A stretch of 64,000 bases of DNA from Streptomyces sp. NRRL S-455 (GCF_000717875.1 NZ_JOCT01000021.1:124001-188000), one strand, 5' to 3'; shown: positions 41,637 through 51,869, counted from the stretch's first letter. Notes: generated from the sequence alone by a model not told the origin. Program-made: numbers and translations.

Positions 41637-42793
41637 GGGATCTCCGCTCGCAACAGGGTGGGCCCGCCGGGCGGGCTGGACAGGAGCATTCTGCCGTCGG
41701 CGGCGGCGATCCGGTCGGCCAGGCCGGTGAGGCCCGTGCCGCGGGCGGGGTCGGCGCCGCCCGACCCGTTGTCCTGGATGTCGAGGCGGAGCACGCCGTC
41801 ACGGCAGCGGGCGGTGACCCGGCACCGGGCCGCACCGCTGTGCCGGGCGACGTTGGTGAGGGCCTCGGAGGTCACGTAGTACGCCGTCTGCTCGACGGTG
41901 GCCGGGAGGCGGACGGGGAGGTCGAGGTCGAGGTCCGTGGGGACCGGGCAGCGTCCGGCGATGTCCCGGGCGGCGGCGGGCAGTCCGCGTTCCGTCAGGA
42001 TCTGCGGGTGGATGCCGCGGATCAGTTCGCGCAGCTCGGTGAGCGCCTCCTTGGCGAGGGCGTGGGCCTCGCCCACCTCCTTCGCCGCCGCACTGCCGGG
42101 CGGCAGGTCGAGGGCGGCGAGACCCAGTTTCATGGTGAGGGCGACCAGCCGTTGCTGGGCCCCGTCGTGCAGGTCGCGCTCGATGCGGCGCCGCTCCGCC
42201 TCGAAGGCGTCGACGAGGCGGGCCCGGGACCGTACGACCTCACGCAGCTCGCGGTCCTTCGGAAAGAGCACCGCGCGGGCCACGGCGCCACGGACACCCG
42301 CCCACGCGGCCACGGGGTACGCCGCCACCGGCAGCAGCAGTGCGCCCGCGACCGGACCGGCCACGGACTGCCAGGGGGTGGCCGTGGGCTGGAGGGGCGT
42401 CAGCAGGAGGAAGCCCGGTATGCCGAGCGAGACGAGGACCACGGCCAGGTCCATCCAGCCGACGGCCAGCACGGACACGGCGCCGTAGCCGACAGTGCGC
42501 GCCCTCTGGCGCGGTTCCGGCCGGTGGCCGTCATCCCGGTCGACGAGAGCGAGGCGCCGGCGTTCCAGGGGGCCGGCGAGGGCGACCGTGAAGACCACCA
42601 CCGCAGTCGCGCAGAGCACCCTGGTCAACGTGCCGATCGGCGCGCTGAACAGCCCGCCCACACCGAGGTACACGCCGATCGCGAACAACCCGCCCGACAG
42701 CAGGTACACCAGCGCGCGCCACGGCCAGGCGGTGCGCAGAAACCCCAGTGGCCTACGGGCGACGGCCTCCAGGACGGTTCGAGGGGTGGTCAC
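41627..42793 (-). CDS. sensor histidine kinase with PspC-like membrane domain layout
   Basis: 388 residues from a GTG at 42793. About six membrane helices lie between residues 20 and 190 in two groups (ALVYLLSGGLFAIGVYLG, VLCATAVVVFTVALAG; WMDLAVVLVSLGIPGFLLL and others). The phospho-acceptor block is RIERDLHDGAQQRLVALTMK (His in DLHDGAQQ, the classic form), then VTSEALTNVARHSGAA and GTGLTGLADRIAAADGRMLL. It overlaps its regulator by ten bases. Its sensor loop between helices is short, as in kinases that detect peptide antibiotics through a partner exporter. Confidence 0.93.
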   Translation of the reverse strand: MTTPRTVLEAVARRPLGFLRTAWPWRALVYLLSGGLFAIGVYLGVGGLFSAPIGTLTRVLCATAVVVFTVALAGPLERRRLALVDRDDGHRPEPRQRARTVGYGAVSVLAVGWMDLAVVLVSLGIPGFLLLTPLQPTATPWQSVAGPVAGALLLPVAAYPVAAWAGVRGAVARAVLFPKDRELREVVRSRARLVDAFEAERRRIERDLHDGAQQRLVALTMKLGLAALDLPPGSAAAKEVGEAHALAKEALTELRELIRGIHPQILTERGLPAAARDIAGRCPVPTDLDLDLPVRLPATVEQTAYYVTSEALTNVARHSGAARCRVTARCRDGVLRLDIQDNGSGGADPARGTGLTGLADRIAAADGRMLLSSPPGGPTLLRAEIPCA

Positions 42794-42904
42794 GCGGTCG
42801 ACCGTAGTCGTGCCGGGCGACGCGAGCAGTAGTGCCAGGTGGAGTATCGGCTGTCGCCCCAGCGGCAATGTGCCGGGCCGTGCCGCCGTCGTTGTCTTGA
42901 CGGC

Positions 42905-43674
<770 letters not shown>

Positions 43675-43678
<4 letters not shown>

Positions 43679-46062
43679 TCAGCCTGGCGACGGCGAGGGA
43701 GCGCTGGACCTCCTTCCTGGGGTCGTTCGGGGCCGTGGCGCTGGGCGTCGCGGTCGTCACCATGAGCGCCCTGGTGCTGCTGTCGGACGGCACGGGCGTG
43801 CCACGGCGGCTGGCGGGGGCGCCGGTGCTGGTGCAGAGCCCGGCGGGGGAGCGGACCGGTGGGGTGTTCACGGAGAACCCGCCCTGGGCACCGGAGCGCG
43901 CGGAGGAGCTGCGGCGAGCACTCGCCCGGCTTCCGGGAGTGGACGCGGCGGTGGCCGACCGGTCCTTCTACGCCCAGGTGCCGGGCCGTGAGCAGCGCCG
44001 GGGAGAGAGGCAGGGCCACCCCTGGTCGACCGCGCGACTCAGCACCTACGGACTGAGCGCGGGCCGGGCGCCGACCGCGGCGGGCGAGATCGTTCTGGAC
44101 GAGTCCCTGGGGTACGGGCCGGGCGAGCACGTCACGGTGCTGACGGCACGCGGGCCGCAGCGCCTCACGGTGTCCGGTACGACCGACGGCCCCGGCTACT
44201 ACGTCACCGACCGGCGGGCCGCCGAACTGGCGGGCGGGACGCGGGCCATCGGGCTCGTCCTCCGTCCGGGAGCCGACCCCGCCCGGGTCGCGGAGGCCGC
44301 GCGGCACGCCGTCGGGGACGACGGCACGGTCCTGACCGGCGCCGCCCGTGACGCGCTCGCGCCGAAGCAGGACGAGATGACCCGCTGGATCGGCGGCCAG
44401 GTGCTCACCGCCATGGCGTTGCTCTCCGCGTTCGTCACCGTCTTCAACGTGTCCTCCACGTTCGCGTTCGCCGTCGCCCAGCGGCGCCGCGAGTTCGGCC
44501 TGCTGCGCACCCTCGGCGCCACACCGCGGCAGGTGCGGCGGCTGGTCTACGGGGAGGCCCTGCTCGTGGGCGTCATCGGCGCCGCGGCCGGGGCGGTCGC
44601 GGGGGTGGCTCTCGCACCGACGATGACCGGTCTGCTGATCGACGCGGGCTTCCAGCCGGCGGGTTTCGAGGTGAGCATCCGGTGGTGGGTGCCGGCCGCC
44701 GCCTGGACCCTGGGCGTGGCGACGGCCGTCGCCGGGGCGGGAGTTGCCTCGCGGCGGGCCTCCCGGGTGAAGCCGCTGGAGGTGATGCGGGAGGCTGTGG
44801 TGGACAGCCGGCCGATGACGCGCCGCCGATGGGCCACGGGACTGGTGACGACGGGTCTGGGCACGGCCTGCTCGGTGGGTACGGCTTTCGCGGGGGCCGA
44901 CGGCATGGTGCTGACGGCCCTGGGCGCGGCCATGTGCCTGACGGCCGGACTGACCCTCCTCCTGCCCGCGTTGACCGGGCCCGTGATCGGGGCGCTGACC
45001 CGGCCGCTCGCCCGGCGGCCCGGGGCGACGGCCGTACTCGTGCGCGAGAACATGATCACCGCGGTGCGCCGCACGTCCGCCACGATCGCCCCGGTGCTGG
45101 CGACCGTCGCCTTCGCCGTGCTGATCACCAGCGCGGTGCAGACCACCCAGAGCGCCGACACCAGCCGGCAGGCCGCCGCCGTACGGGCCGAGAGCGCGGT
45201 GGTGCCCCGGGGCACGCCGGGCCTGTCGGACGCCGCGGTCGCCCGGGCCGAGGGCACGGCCCTGCTGTCGACGACCGTCTACGGCGGCGAGCGCCAAGTC
45301 GCCCTGGCGGCAGCCGGAGTGACACCCGGTTTTGAGCGGACGTACGGGGTGCGGGCACCGCGGGGGAACGCCGTCGTGGTCACCGGCGCCGTGGCCGCCG
45401 CGCACGGCTGGCGGGAGGGCCGTACCGTCACCCTCACCTTCGAGGACGGCCGTACCGGGCGGCTGCGGGTGGCCGGCGTGGTGGACGACTCGATGCCGTA
45501 CCAGGTGCTCCTGCCTCGCGAAGTGGTGCGCGCCCACGACCCGTCGGCCCTCGCGGACGTCGTCTACCGCACCGGCACCGGTATCGGCACCGCGGCGCTG
45601 CCCGCCCGGCTCGGCGCACAGGAAGTCTCCGTGGCGGCCTACGCGGCCTCGGACGACGCCGAGGAAGACCGGCTGGTGCGGGTGTTCACCCTGATCCTCG
45701 TCACCATCACGGCGGGCTACACGATGATCGCAGTCGCCTCCACGGTGCTGACGGCCACGGCGGGCCGGGTGCGCGACCTGCGCGTCCTGCGACTGTCCGG
45801 TGCGACACCGCGCCAGGTGCTGCTGACGCTCGCGGCCGAGACGTGCTGCGTCGTCGCCCTGGGCGCCGGCCTGGGACTGGCGGTGGCCGCCCCGACCCTG
45901 TTCGGCGTCGCCCACGGGCTGCGCCGGGAACTGGGCCTGCCGGTCGATCTGTCGGTGGCCTGGCCCTGGGTCGCGGGCGTGGTGGCCGGCTGCCTGCTGC
46001 TCGCCACGACCGCCACCGTCCTCCCGGCCCGGGCCGCGCTGCGGCGGATGCGGCGGGTGTGA
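43675..46062 (+). CDS. FtsX-like ABC transporter permease
   Basis: 795 residues. An N-terminal helix is followed by an extracellular region of about 180 residues, then an FtsX block (LTAMALLSAFVTVFNVSSTF, QRRREFGLLRTLGATPRQVR, the conserved loop), a middle four-helix group, a second extracellular region and a C-terminal FtsX block (LRVLRLSGATPRQVLLTLAA) ending in RAALRRMRRV. Ten helices in two repeats is the BceB/MacB-like layout. It starts at a GTG that overlaps the ATPase stop. With the two-component pair next door this resembles detoxification exporters for cell-wall-active peptides; no substrate is shown. Confidence 0.92.
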
Positions 46063-46092
46063 CGGGCCGGCTCGTGGCGGCTCCTCGTCAGC

Positions 46093-46440
46093 TCACCGCG
46101 TGTCCGGGGTCCACGCCGCCACCAGGTCCAGGAGGCCGGGGAAGCGGGCGTCGAGGTCGGCGACGCGGACCTGGCTGCGGCGCTCCAGGCCGTACTGGCG
46201 CTGGCGCGTGATACCGGCCTCGCGCAGGGCCTTGAAGTGGTGGGTGAGGGAGGACTTGGGCCGGTCCAGGCCGAACCAGCCGCAGGAGTGGTCGAACGCC
46301 TCCGACTCCAGCAGCAGTTTGCGCACGATCGTCAGGCGCAGCGGGTCGCTCAGCGCTCCCAGCACCGTCTCCAGGCGTAGTTCCTCGACGGACGGCTCGG
46401 GCAGCGGTTCCGGCAGGTTCTCCGGCTCCGTCGCGGACAC
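46093..46440 (-). CDS. ArsR-family transcriptional repressor
   Basis: 115 residues from a GTG with AAGGAG six bases upstream. ArsR-type winged helix: VLGALSDPLRLTIVRKLLLE, FDHSCGWFGLDRPKSSLTHH, FKALREAGITRQRQYGLERR. The metal motif ELCVCDL of arsenic-type members is not present, so it probably senses another signal. It diverges from the MFS exporter gene. The 94-base gap holds a set of AGTACGA half-sites, the presumed operator. An in-frame upstream ATG at about 46488 would lie within the operator and is unlikely. Confidence 0.9.
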   Translation of the reverse strand: MSATEPENLPEPLPEPSVEELRLETVLGALSDPLRLTIVRKLLLESEAFDHSCGWFGLDRPKSSLTHHFKALREAGITRQRQYGLERRSQVRVADLDARFPGLLDLVAAWTPDTR

Positions 46441-46464
46441 GGGCAGCTCCTTGTCACCAGTCCT

Positions 46465-46512
46465 AGTACGAGTTTTATCGTACTGCATGCTAGGTTCGAA
46501 AAAACTCGTACT
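46465..46512. promoter_or_regulatory. ArsR operator region with nested inverted repeats
   Basis: AGTACGAGTTTT (46465-46476) and its exact complement AAAACTCGTACT (46501-46512) form 12-bp arms 24 bases apart. A further half-site TCGTACT at 46478-46484 makes a tighter dyad with the first arm (AGTACGA-N6-TCGTACT). The repeats fill the divergent gap between the ArsR and MFS genes, so one dimer site and one outer site may be used. Confidence 0.8.
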
Positions 46513-46534
46513 GAGCCCTCGGGAGGGAACACCC

Positions 46535-47764
46535 ATGCCGGACAGTCAGACCGTGTCCGCCGAGCCCGCGGCCCCCGCGGAGCCGGAACGGAAGGCGGCC
46601 CGTACGCCCACCTGGTGGGTGTGGCTGGCGGCGTGGCCGGTCACCGCCGTCTTCGTGCTGTCCAACGCGGCGACGCCGCTGTATGTGCTGTGGCAGCGCG
46701 ACATCGGCTTCTCCAAGGGCACCCTGACCGTCGTCTTCGCGTGCTACATCGTCGGCCTGCTCGGCTCACTGCTCGTCTCGGGTGTCGTCTCCGACCGGCT
46801 GGGACGAGGGCCCGTACTGCTTCCCGCGCTCGCCCTCGCCCTCGCCGCTTGCGCGATCTTCGCGACGGCCACGACGGTGGCGGCGCTGATCGTCGCCCGG
46901 CTGTTCGCCGGGATCGCCGTCGGCGCCGTCGTCTCCGCGGGCATGGCCGCCGTCACGGAGGTGGCGGGACCGGAGCGCAAGCGGCTGGCCGCGCTGCTCG
47001 CGTCGAGCGCGATGGTCCTCGGGGCGGGCCTGGGCCCGCTGCTCGCCGGCCTGCTGTCCGAGACGCTGCCGGCGCCCACCGTGACCGTCTTCGCCGTCGA
47101 GGCGGTCCTGCTGGCCACGGCCGTCCTCGTGGTGCTGCGCATGCCCGTGGGCCGCCCCGCCTCACCCGGGAAGGGCGCCTGGGTGCGCGTGCCCGGCGTA
47201 CCGCGCGGCAACGGCATTCATCTCGCCCTGGGCATCGCGGTGTTCGCCCCCGGCATCACCGCCACGTCCTTCGTGCTGTCGCTCGGCCCCACCCTGCTGA
47301 CCGAACTGCTCGGTACCACCAGCAGGATCGTCTCCGGAGGCATGGCGTTCGTCATGTTCCTCGCGGCCACCGGCGTCCAGTTCGCCGTGCGGAAGCTGTC
47401 CCGGCGCACCATCCTGACCACCGGTGCCAGCAGCACCACGCTCAGCATGGCCGCGCTGATCGCCGCCGTGCACGCCTCGTCGGCCGCCCTGCTCGTGGCC
47501 TCCGCCCTGCTCGCCGGGGCCGGCCAGGGCATGGGCCAGCTCGGCGGCCTCTCGCTGCTCAACTCCACGGTCCCGGCGCAGCGGCTGGCCGAAGCCAACG
47601 CGGCGCTGAACGCGGGCGGTTACCTCCCCGCGGGTCTCCTGCCGGTGTCCACGGGCTATGTCATGGACGCGGTGGGACTGCCCACCGGGGCGACCGCGTT
47701 CGGCGCCGTCCTGGCGGGTCTGGCCGTCGTCGGCGGCGTCGTCGTCCGGGTGCGCCGCGGCTGA
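46535..47764 (+). CDS. MFS exporter, 12 helices
   Basis: 409 residues from an ATG with GGGAGG eight bases upstream. Twelve helices, MFS motif A as SGVVSDRLGRGPVLLPALAL, and a GAGLGPLLAGLL stretch resembling the export motif C. Residues 1-25 are a hydrophilic, Glu/Ala-rich leader. Family resemblance is to drug-type exporters of the YcaD/AraJ-like group; a single substrate cannot be chosen. It diverges from the ArsR regulator with shared AGTACGA half-sites, so expression should be inducible. Confidence 0.9.
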   Translation: MPDSQTVSAEPAAPAEPERKAARTPTWWVWLAAWPVTAVFVLSNAATPLYVLWQRDIGFSKGTLTVVFACYIVGLLGSLLVSGVVSDRLGRGPVLLPALALALAACAIFATATTVAALIVARLFAGIAVGAVVSAGMAAVTEVAGPERKRLAALLASSAMVLGAGLGPLLAGLLSETLPAPTVTVFAVEAVLLATAVLVVLRMPVGRPASPGKGAWVRVPGVPRGNGIHLALGIAVFAPGITATSFVLSLGPTLLTELLGTTSRIVSGGMAFVMFLAATGVQFAVRKLSRRTILTTGASSTTLSMAALIAAVHASSAALLVASALLAGAGQGMGQLGGLSLLNSTVPAQRLAEANAALNAGGYLPAGLLPVSTGYVMDAVGLPTGATAFGAVLAGLAVVGGVVVRVRRG

Positions 47765-47881
47765 CCTGCGGCGAGCGCGGCACATCGGGAGCCGTCTTCG
47801 CCGCGGTGCTGTTCGCGACAGTAAGCGGCGCCGGCAATAAATGCATTGCTCCGCCATTTTCCAGTCGTGATCATGTGCCGA

Positions 47882-48820
47882 ATGCGATTCTTCCCCGCTA
47901 CCGCGGACTCCACCGCCCTGGACCGTGCCGCCGCGTACCCGGCCGACGGTCCCATCACCGCCCTGACCGCTGGGAGGATCCGCGAGGAGCTCGGTGCCAA
48001 CCAGTTCCGCCCGGAATGGGTCTGGCTTGCCGAGGACGAGAACGGGCGCGTCCTGGCCCGTGCGCTGTGGTGGGGCCGTGCCGACAGCGAGCGCCCCATA
48101 GCGCTCGATTGCCTCCAGGTCCGCTCCACCGTCACCGATCCGGTCGCCGTCGCCACCAGGCTCCTTGACGCCGGGCATGCCGCCTTCGGCGCGCGGCCGC
48201 TGTACAACCTCTCCCTCCCGGCGGACTGGAGCAGCCGACCGGAAATGTGCGAGGCGGTGGCCTGGCGTCGCGAGGCGTGCCTGCGCACAGGGCTGAGCCG
48301 GGAGATTCAGCGCCTGCGATACGAGTGGACTCCGGCGGCGGGACTGCCCGGGGCCGACGGTCGGCTGACGTTCCGGGAGGGCAGCGACGAGGAGTTCCTG
48401 GACGCCTTCGTCCGGGTGTCGGGCGACAGTCTCGACGAGGCCACTCGTGACGAGTTGCGCACCAAGAGCGCCAGGCAGCTGGCCGAAGAGGACATGCAGT
48501 TCTACCTCGACTGCCCGGGTGAGCGCTCCTGGTGGAGGCTCGCGGAGCTGCCCGACGGCACTCTCGCCGGCCTGGCCATCCCGTCGGCGACCCCGTACCA
48601 CCGCAACGTCGGGTATCTCGGTGTCGTACCCGAGCAGCGCGGCAAGGGACTGGTCGACGAGATCCTCGCCGAGATCACCCGCTTCCACGCGACCGAACGA
48701 GCCGAGCGCATCACCGCGACCACGGACACCACGAACATCCCGATGGCCGCCGCCTTCGACCGCGCCAACTACGAGGTGACGGAGATCCGTATGGTTCTGG
48801 AGGCTCCGGGGGTCGCGTGA
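47882..48820 (+). CDS. GNAT-family N-acetyltransferase
   Basis: 312 residues. The C-terminal half is the GNAT domain: a beta-strand with LAGLAIPSATPYHRNVGYLG, the acetyl-CoA loop VVPEQRGKGLVDEILAEITR (matching Q/RxxGxG/A) and TDTTNIPMAAAFDRANYE. The N-terminal half (residues 1-150) is a second, degenerate GNAT-like module, giving a tandem arrangement seen in many actinobacterial acetyltransferases. Substrate unknown. The start is uncertain: ATGs at 47873 and 47882 are close together and neither has a strong ribosome site. It stands alone between the MFS and HAD genes. Confidence 0.85.
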   Translation: MRFFPATADSTALDRAAAYPADGPITALTAGRIREELGANQFRPEWVWLAEDENGRVLARALWWGRADSERPIALDCLQVRSTVTDPVAVATRLLDAGHAAFGARPLYNLSLPADWSSRPEMCEAVAWRREACLRTGLSREIQRLRYEWTPAAGLPGADGRLTFREGSDEEFLDAFVRVSGDSLDEATRDELRTKSARQLAEEDMQFYLDCPGERSWWRLAELPDGTLAGLAIPSATPYHRNVGYLGVVPEQRGKGLVDEILAEITRFHATERAERITATTDTTNIPMAAAFDRANYEVTEIRMVLEAPGVA

Positions 48821-48881
48821 GGTGCCGACGGGAATGGCGTTCTACCGGGGTCGCGACCGACAGGTAGTGCGACGGCCCCTG

Positions 48882-48925
48882 AACTTCCGCGATCCTGCCC
48901 GATGTCGGGCAAGAACTTGGAAGTT
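48882..48925. promoter_or_regulatory. nested inverted repeats before the HAD phosphatase gene
   Basis: Outer arms AACTTCC (48882-48888) and GGAAGTT (48919-48925) flank an inner dyad TGCCCG-ATGT-CGGGCA (48896-48911). It is 28-72 bases before the HAD start and about 60 past the acetyltransferase stop, so it may be an operator, or a terminator for the upstream gene. Confidence 0.5.
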
Positions 48926-48953
48926 ACGCGCTTCTCCGGCCTAGAGTCCCCGC

Positions 48954-49634
48954 ATGAACTCACTGCTCACTGGTGCGGAGGCCGTGGTCTTCGACTGCGA
49001 CGGTCTCCTGGTCAACACCGAGGACTGCTGGACCGTGGCGGAGTCGGCGGTCTTCGCGGCACACGGCCGGCCGTTCGGCCCGGCGGAGAAGGCTCTCGTC
49101 CTCGGCCGGACCCTGGAGGACGCCGGGGAGGTCATGGCCGGCCACTTCGGGCGACCCGGAGCCGGTGCGGAGATCGCCGCCGACCTTCTGGCCAGGGTGC
49201 GCGAGGAGTTGAAGCGGAGTGCCGAGGCCCTGCCCGGGGTGGTGGACCTGGTACACGCCTGCCGGGCGAACGTGCCGGTGGCCGTCGCCAGCAACAGTCC
49301 GCGAGAACTCCTGGACCTGGCACTGGAGTCGGCCGGCCTCATCGACTGCTTCCCCTTGTCGTTCGCGGCCGACGAGGTGCGCTCCCCCAAGCCGGCCCCG
49401 GACCTCTACCTCACGGCGTGCGCGGCACTCGGCGTCGCGCCGCGGCGCTCCGTCGCCTTCGAGGACTCGGCCACGGGTGCCGCCGCGGCACGTGCCGCCG
49501 GGCTCCACGTGGCGGTCGTGCCGTCCCTTCCCGGAGGCGACATCGACCACGACTGGCTGGGCACCAGCCTGGCCGAACCGGAACTGCTGGACTGGGCCAG
49601 GGGGCTGGGCCGCGTCGGCGACCGTCCTCAGTGA
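48954..49634 (+). CDS. HAD-superfamily phosphatase (beta-phosphoglucomutase-like)
   Basis: 226 residues. Motif I FDCDGLLVNTE (nucleophile Asp and acid/base Asp), motif II Ser in VAVASNSPREL, motif III Lys in SPKPAPDLY and motif IV FEDSATGAAAARAAG. The helical cap inserts after motif I (C1 type), as in beta-phosphoglucomutase and related sugar- or small-phosphate phosphatases. It is cytosolic. The substrate is not evident from sequence. It is preceded by nested inverted repeats and convergent with the dioxygenase pair. Confidence 0.92.
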   Translation: MNSLLTGAEAVVFDCDGLLVNTEDCWTVAESAVFAAHGRPFGPAEKALVLGRTLEDAGEVMAGHFGRPGAGAEIAADLLARVREELKRSAEALPGVVDLVHACRANVPVAVASNSPRELLDLALESAGLIDCFPLSFAADEVRSPKPAPDLYLTACAALGVAPRRSVAFEDSATGAAAARAAGLHVAVVPSLPGGDIDHDWLGTSLAEPELLDWARGLGRVGDRPQ

Positions 49635-49663
49635 CTGACGAGGGGCTCACGACTGACACTGCC

Positions 49664-49942
49664 TCACGACTGGCTCACGAGCCTCTCGAAGAAGAACTCG
49701 TGCTTGAGGAACGACGTCGTGTGCTCCGCACCCGGATACGGCGGCACGAGCTGGGCCGCCTGGAAGAGCCGCCAGCCGTCGGCCAGGGCGGCGACCCCCG
49801 TCTCGTACGGGGGTTCGTCGCTGTCGCCGGTCGTCGGGTGGGTCGTGCCCGTGCCGTCGTAGCGGGCCCAGCCGATGACCTTCGAGTCGAGACCCGAGGA
49901 GTCCAGGTAGAGGACGAGGACCTGCTGGCGGGTGGTGGTCAT
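49664..49942 (-). CDS. small conserved protein coupled to a PhyH-type dioxygenase
   Basis: 92 residues, beginning MTTTRQQVLVLYLDSSGLDSKVIGWARYDG and ending LKHEFFFERLVSQS. No membrane helix, signal or known motif. It has a compact, mixed alpha/beta look with conserved-looking YETGVAALADGWRLFQAAQLVPPYPG. I recall similar small unnamed proteins in streptomycetes but know no function. Its start overlaps the dioxygenase stop by four bases (ATGA), so it is translationally coupled and probably helps that enzyme or shares its pathway. Confidence 0.75.
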   Translation of the reverse strand: MTTTRQQVLVLYLDSSGLDSKVIGWARYDGTGTTHPTTGDSDEPPYETGVAALADGWRLFQAAQLVPPYPGAEHTTSFLKHEFFFERLVSQS

Positions 49943-50763
49943 GAGGTGCTCCTCTGGCGTGCGGCCGGCCGGTTGGTGATGCGGGTGGCCCAGTGGTCGA
50001 TGTCGAAGCCGGGATCGGCGGTCAGGGAGCGCCACAGCATGATCCGGTTGTGGATCTCCAGGCGGGCGGTGGCCTGCTCGTACCAGGGGAACGTGCGCCG
50101 CAACTCCTCGCGCACGGCGGAGGAGTTCACGTCCTCCGTGTCCCACGTCCGCACCTGCGGCACGGTCGGGTTGAAACGGATCTTGTACATGTGGCGGACG
50201 GTGCCGCTGTCGTTGCGCCGCCCGCCGTGCCAGATGCCGTGGTGCAGCAGCATGACGGTGCCGGCCGGGCAGGTCAGCCGGGTCTGGCCGCGCAGGTTCT
50301 GGTAGCGGCCGGTGTCGGACTCGTTGGTGCGGCGCAGATGGCTGCCCGGGACGACGAGCGTGCCGCCCATGTCGGCGGTGACCTCCTGCGGGTAGTACAT
50401 GAGCTGCACGTCGAACGCGTCGGTCCGTACGTCGATGAGGGCGTCGGCGTGCAGCGGCTGCGCACTGCCCTCGTGCGGGTGACGGGTGTGGACGAAGTGG
50501 TGGTCGACCTCCGGGTCCCGTCCCACCAGGCTCCGCAACGCGCCCGCCACGGAGGGGAGTTCGACCAGCCTGCGGGACAGGGAGCCCTCGGGGAAGGCCA
50601 CGGGGACCGGAGAGCCGTACGGAACGGAGGGCAGCCCGGCCGCGAAGACGGCCGGCGCCTCCTCGTTCATCTCCGGCGGCACGACGCCGTCGAGGCGCAG
50701 GAAACCGTGGGCCACGAAGCGCGCCACCTGGGCGGAGGTGAGGAGCTGATCAGTGGTTGACAT
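49939..50763 (-). CDS. phytanoyl-CoA dioxygenase (PhyH) family protein
   Basis: 274 residues, ATG at 50761-50763. The Fe(II)/2-oxoglutarate oxygenase fold shows the iron-binding His-x-Asp in PLHADALIDV and the distal His in LLHHGIWHGGRRNDSG (candidate His), with MYYPQEVTADMGGTLVVPGS in the core and an Arg-containing HMYKIRFNPT near the cosubstrate site. Such enzymes hydroxylate or desaturate small molecules and are often part of natural-product pathways. It is coupled to a small protein of unknown function and diverges from an AraC regulator, so expression is probably ligand-controlled. Substrate unknown. Confidence 0.88.
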   Translation of the reverse strand: MSTTDQLLTSAQVARFVAHGFLRLDGVVPPEMNEEAPAVFAAGLPSVPYGSPVPVAFPEGSLSRRLVELPSVAGALRSLVGRDPEVDHHFVHTRHPHEGSAQPLHADALIDVRTDAFDVQLMYYPQEVTADMGGTLVVPGSHLRRTNESDTGRYQNLRGQTRLTCPAGTVMLLHHGIWHGGRRNDSGTVRHMYKIRFNPTVPQVRTWDTEDVNSSAVREELRRTFPWYEQATARLEIHNRIMLWRSLTADPGFDIDHWATRITNRPAARQRSTS

Positions 50764-50833
50764 GGAACGACCGTAGAAGCGCCAAGCCTGCCAGTCGTGG
50801 GCTGTAGTCGACAACCACTGGTAATTTTCCACC

Positions 50834-51622
50834 ATGCCGTCAACCGTGGAACTGTCCCTCGAGCTACCCCCCGACCTGGTGCACGCGGGCGTGGGCGTGC
50901 ACGGCTCCGCCGGACCGCACGAGGTCTTCCGCCTCCCGCACCTGTGGCAGCTCCACCTCTACGGCTACTCCGGCACCCTGGAGTTCGGCGGCTCACGGCA
51001 CCCGATCCGGCCCGGGCACCTGAGCCTCGTACCGCCCGGCGCCGAGGTGCACTTCCACTACGGAGCCGCGCGCTGCGAGCACCTCTACGCCCACTTCCGG
51101 CTGCCCGGCGACGGTGAGCGGCACCGCCTGCCGGTGATGCGGGACGCCGGTGCGGACGCGGCCGTGCTGAGCGGGCTGCTGCGGCAGACGATCACGGCGA
51201 GCGCGCAGTCCCCGGCGCGGGCCTCCGCGGAGCTGTGGACGGTGCTGTGGCGCACGACCGGCCTGACCGACGCCGCCGAGGGCCCCGCGGGGGCGCGGCA
51301 CCCCGCGCTGCGGACGGCCATGGCGCACATCGAGGAGCATCTGGCCGACCCCCTGAGCGTCCCGGTGATCGCCCGCGCCGCCGGCGTGTCGCACACGCAC
51401 CTGACCCGGCTGTTCCGCGAGGAAACCGGGCACACGGTCGTCGGCTATCTCCGGCACCGTCGTATGGAGCGCGCCCGCCATCTGCTGATCGCCTCGACCC
51501 TGGCGATCCCGGCGATCGCGGCGACGGTCGGCATCCCCGACCTGCAGGCGTTCAACAAGACGTGCCGCAAGGAACTCGGCGCCTCACCGCGCGCGGTACG
51601 GAACCGCCCGCCGGCACCCTGA
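50834..51622 (+). CDS. AraC-family transcriptional regulator
   Basis: 262 residues. A cupin-like N-terminal sensor (RLPHLWQLHLYGYSGTLEFG, RPGHLSLVPPGAEVHFHYG) leads to two AraC helix-turn-helix units: SVPVIARAAGVSHTHLTRLF and ATVGIPDLQAFNKTCRKELG, with the usual ASPRAVR ending. It diverges across 70 bases from the PhyH-type dioxygenase operon and is the likely activator or repressor of those two genes in response to a small ligand, perhaps their substrate. Confidence 0.92.
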   Translation: MPSTVELSLELPPDLVHAGVGVHGSAGPHEVFRLPHLWQLHLYGYSGTLEFGGSRHPIRPGHLSLVPPGAEVHFHYGAARCEHLYAHFRLPGDGERHRLPVMRDAGADAAVLSGLLRQTITASAQSPARASAELWTVLWRTTGLTDAAEGPAGARHPALRTAMAHIEEHLADPLSVPVIARAAGVSHTHLTRLFREETGHTVVGYLRHRRMERARHLLIASTLAIPAIAATVGIPDLQAFNKTCRKELGASPRAVRNRPPAP

Positions 51623-51869
51623 CCTGGGCCGGACAGCGCGACACCACCTGGCTGGCCTGCCTGCTCACCGCCGCCCTCGGCGGCACCGTCCCGGCCCGCC
51701 TCCGCCACGCCCGCGCCGCCTACCGGCGCCTCGGCCCCGGGAGCGACCGGGAGGGCTCACAGCGCCAGGACCCCTAAGGGACTGTTAGGACTCGGTTCAC
51801 GCCATTGAGCGGTCCTGTTCCCGCCATCGACTCTGTGTGCTCCCGGGCCGCAGACAAGGGAGTTTCTCG
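51623..51869. other. intergenic region of 247 bp before the MHS permease
   Basis: A continuing open frame reads RDTTWLACLLTAALGGTVPA up to a stop near 51777 but overlaps the AraC gene, has no start or family and looks like a shadow. The last 90 bases should hold the promoter of the permease operon; no clear hexamers or dyad were found. Confidence 0.4.

Noticed and set aside
50751..50820. Inverted repeat CAGTGGTTG/CAACCACTG as an AraC operator
   Set aside because: One arm is inside the dioxygenase coding sequence and the 52-base spacing is wide; a 9-bp match at this distance could be chance.
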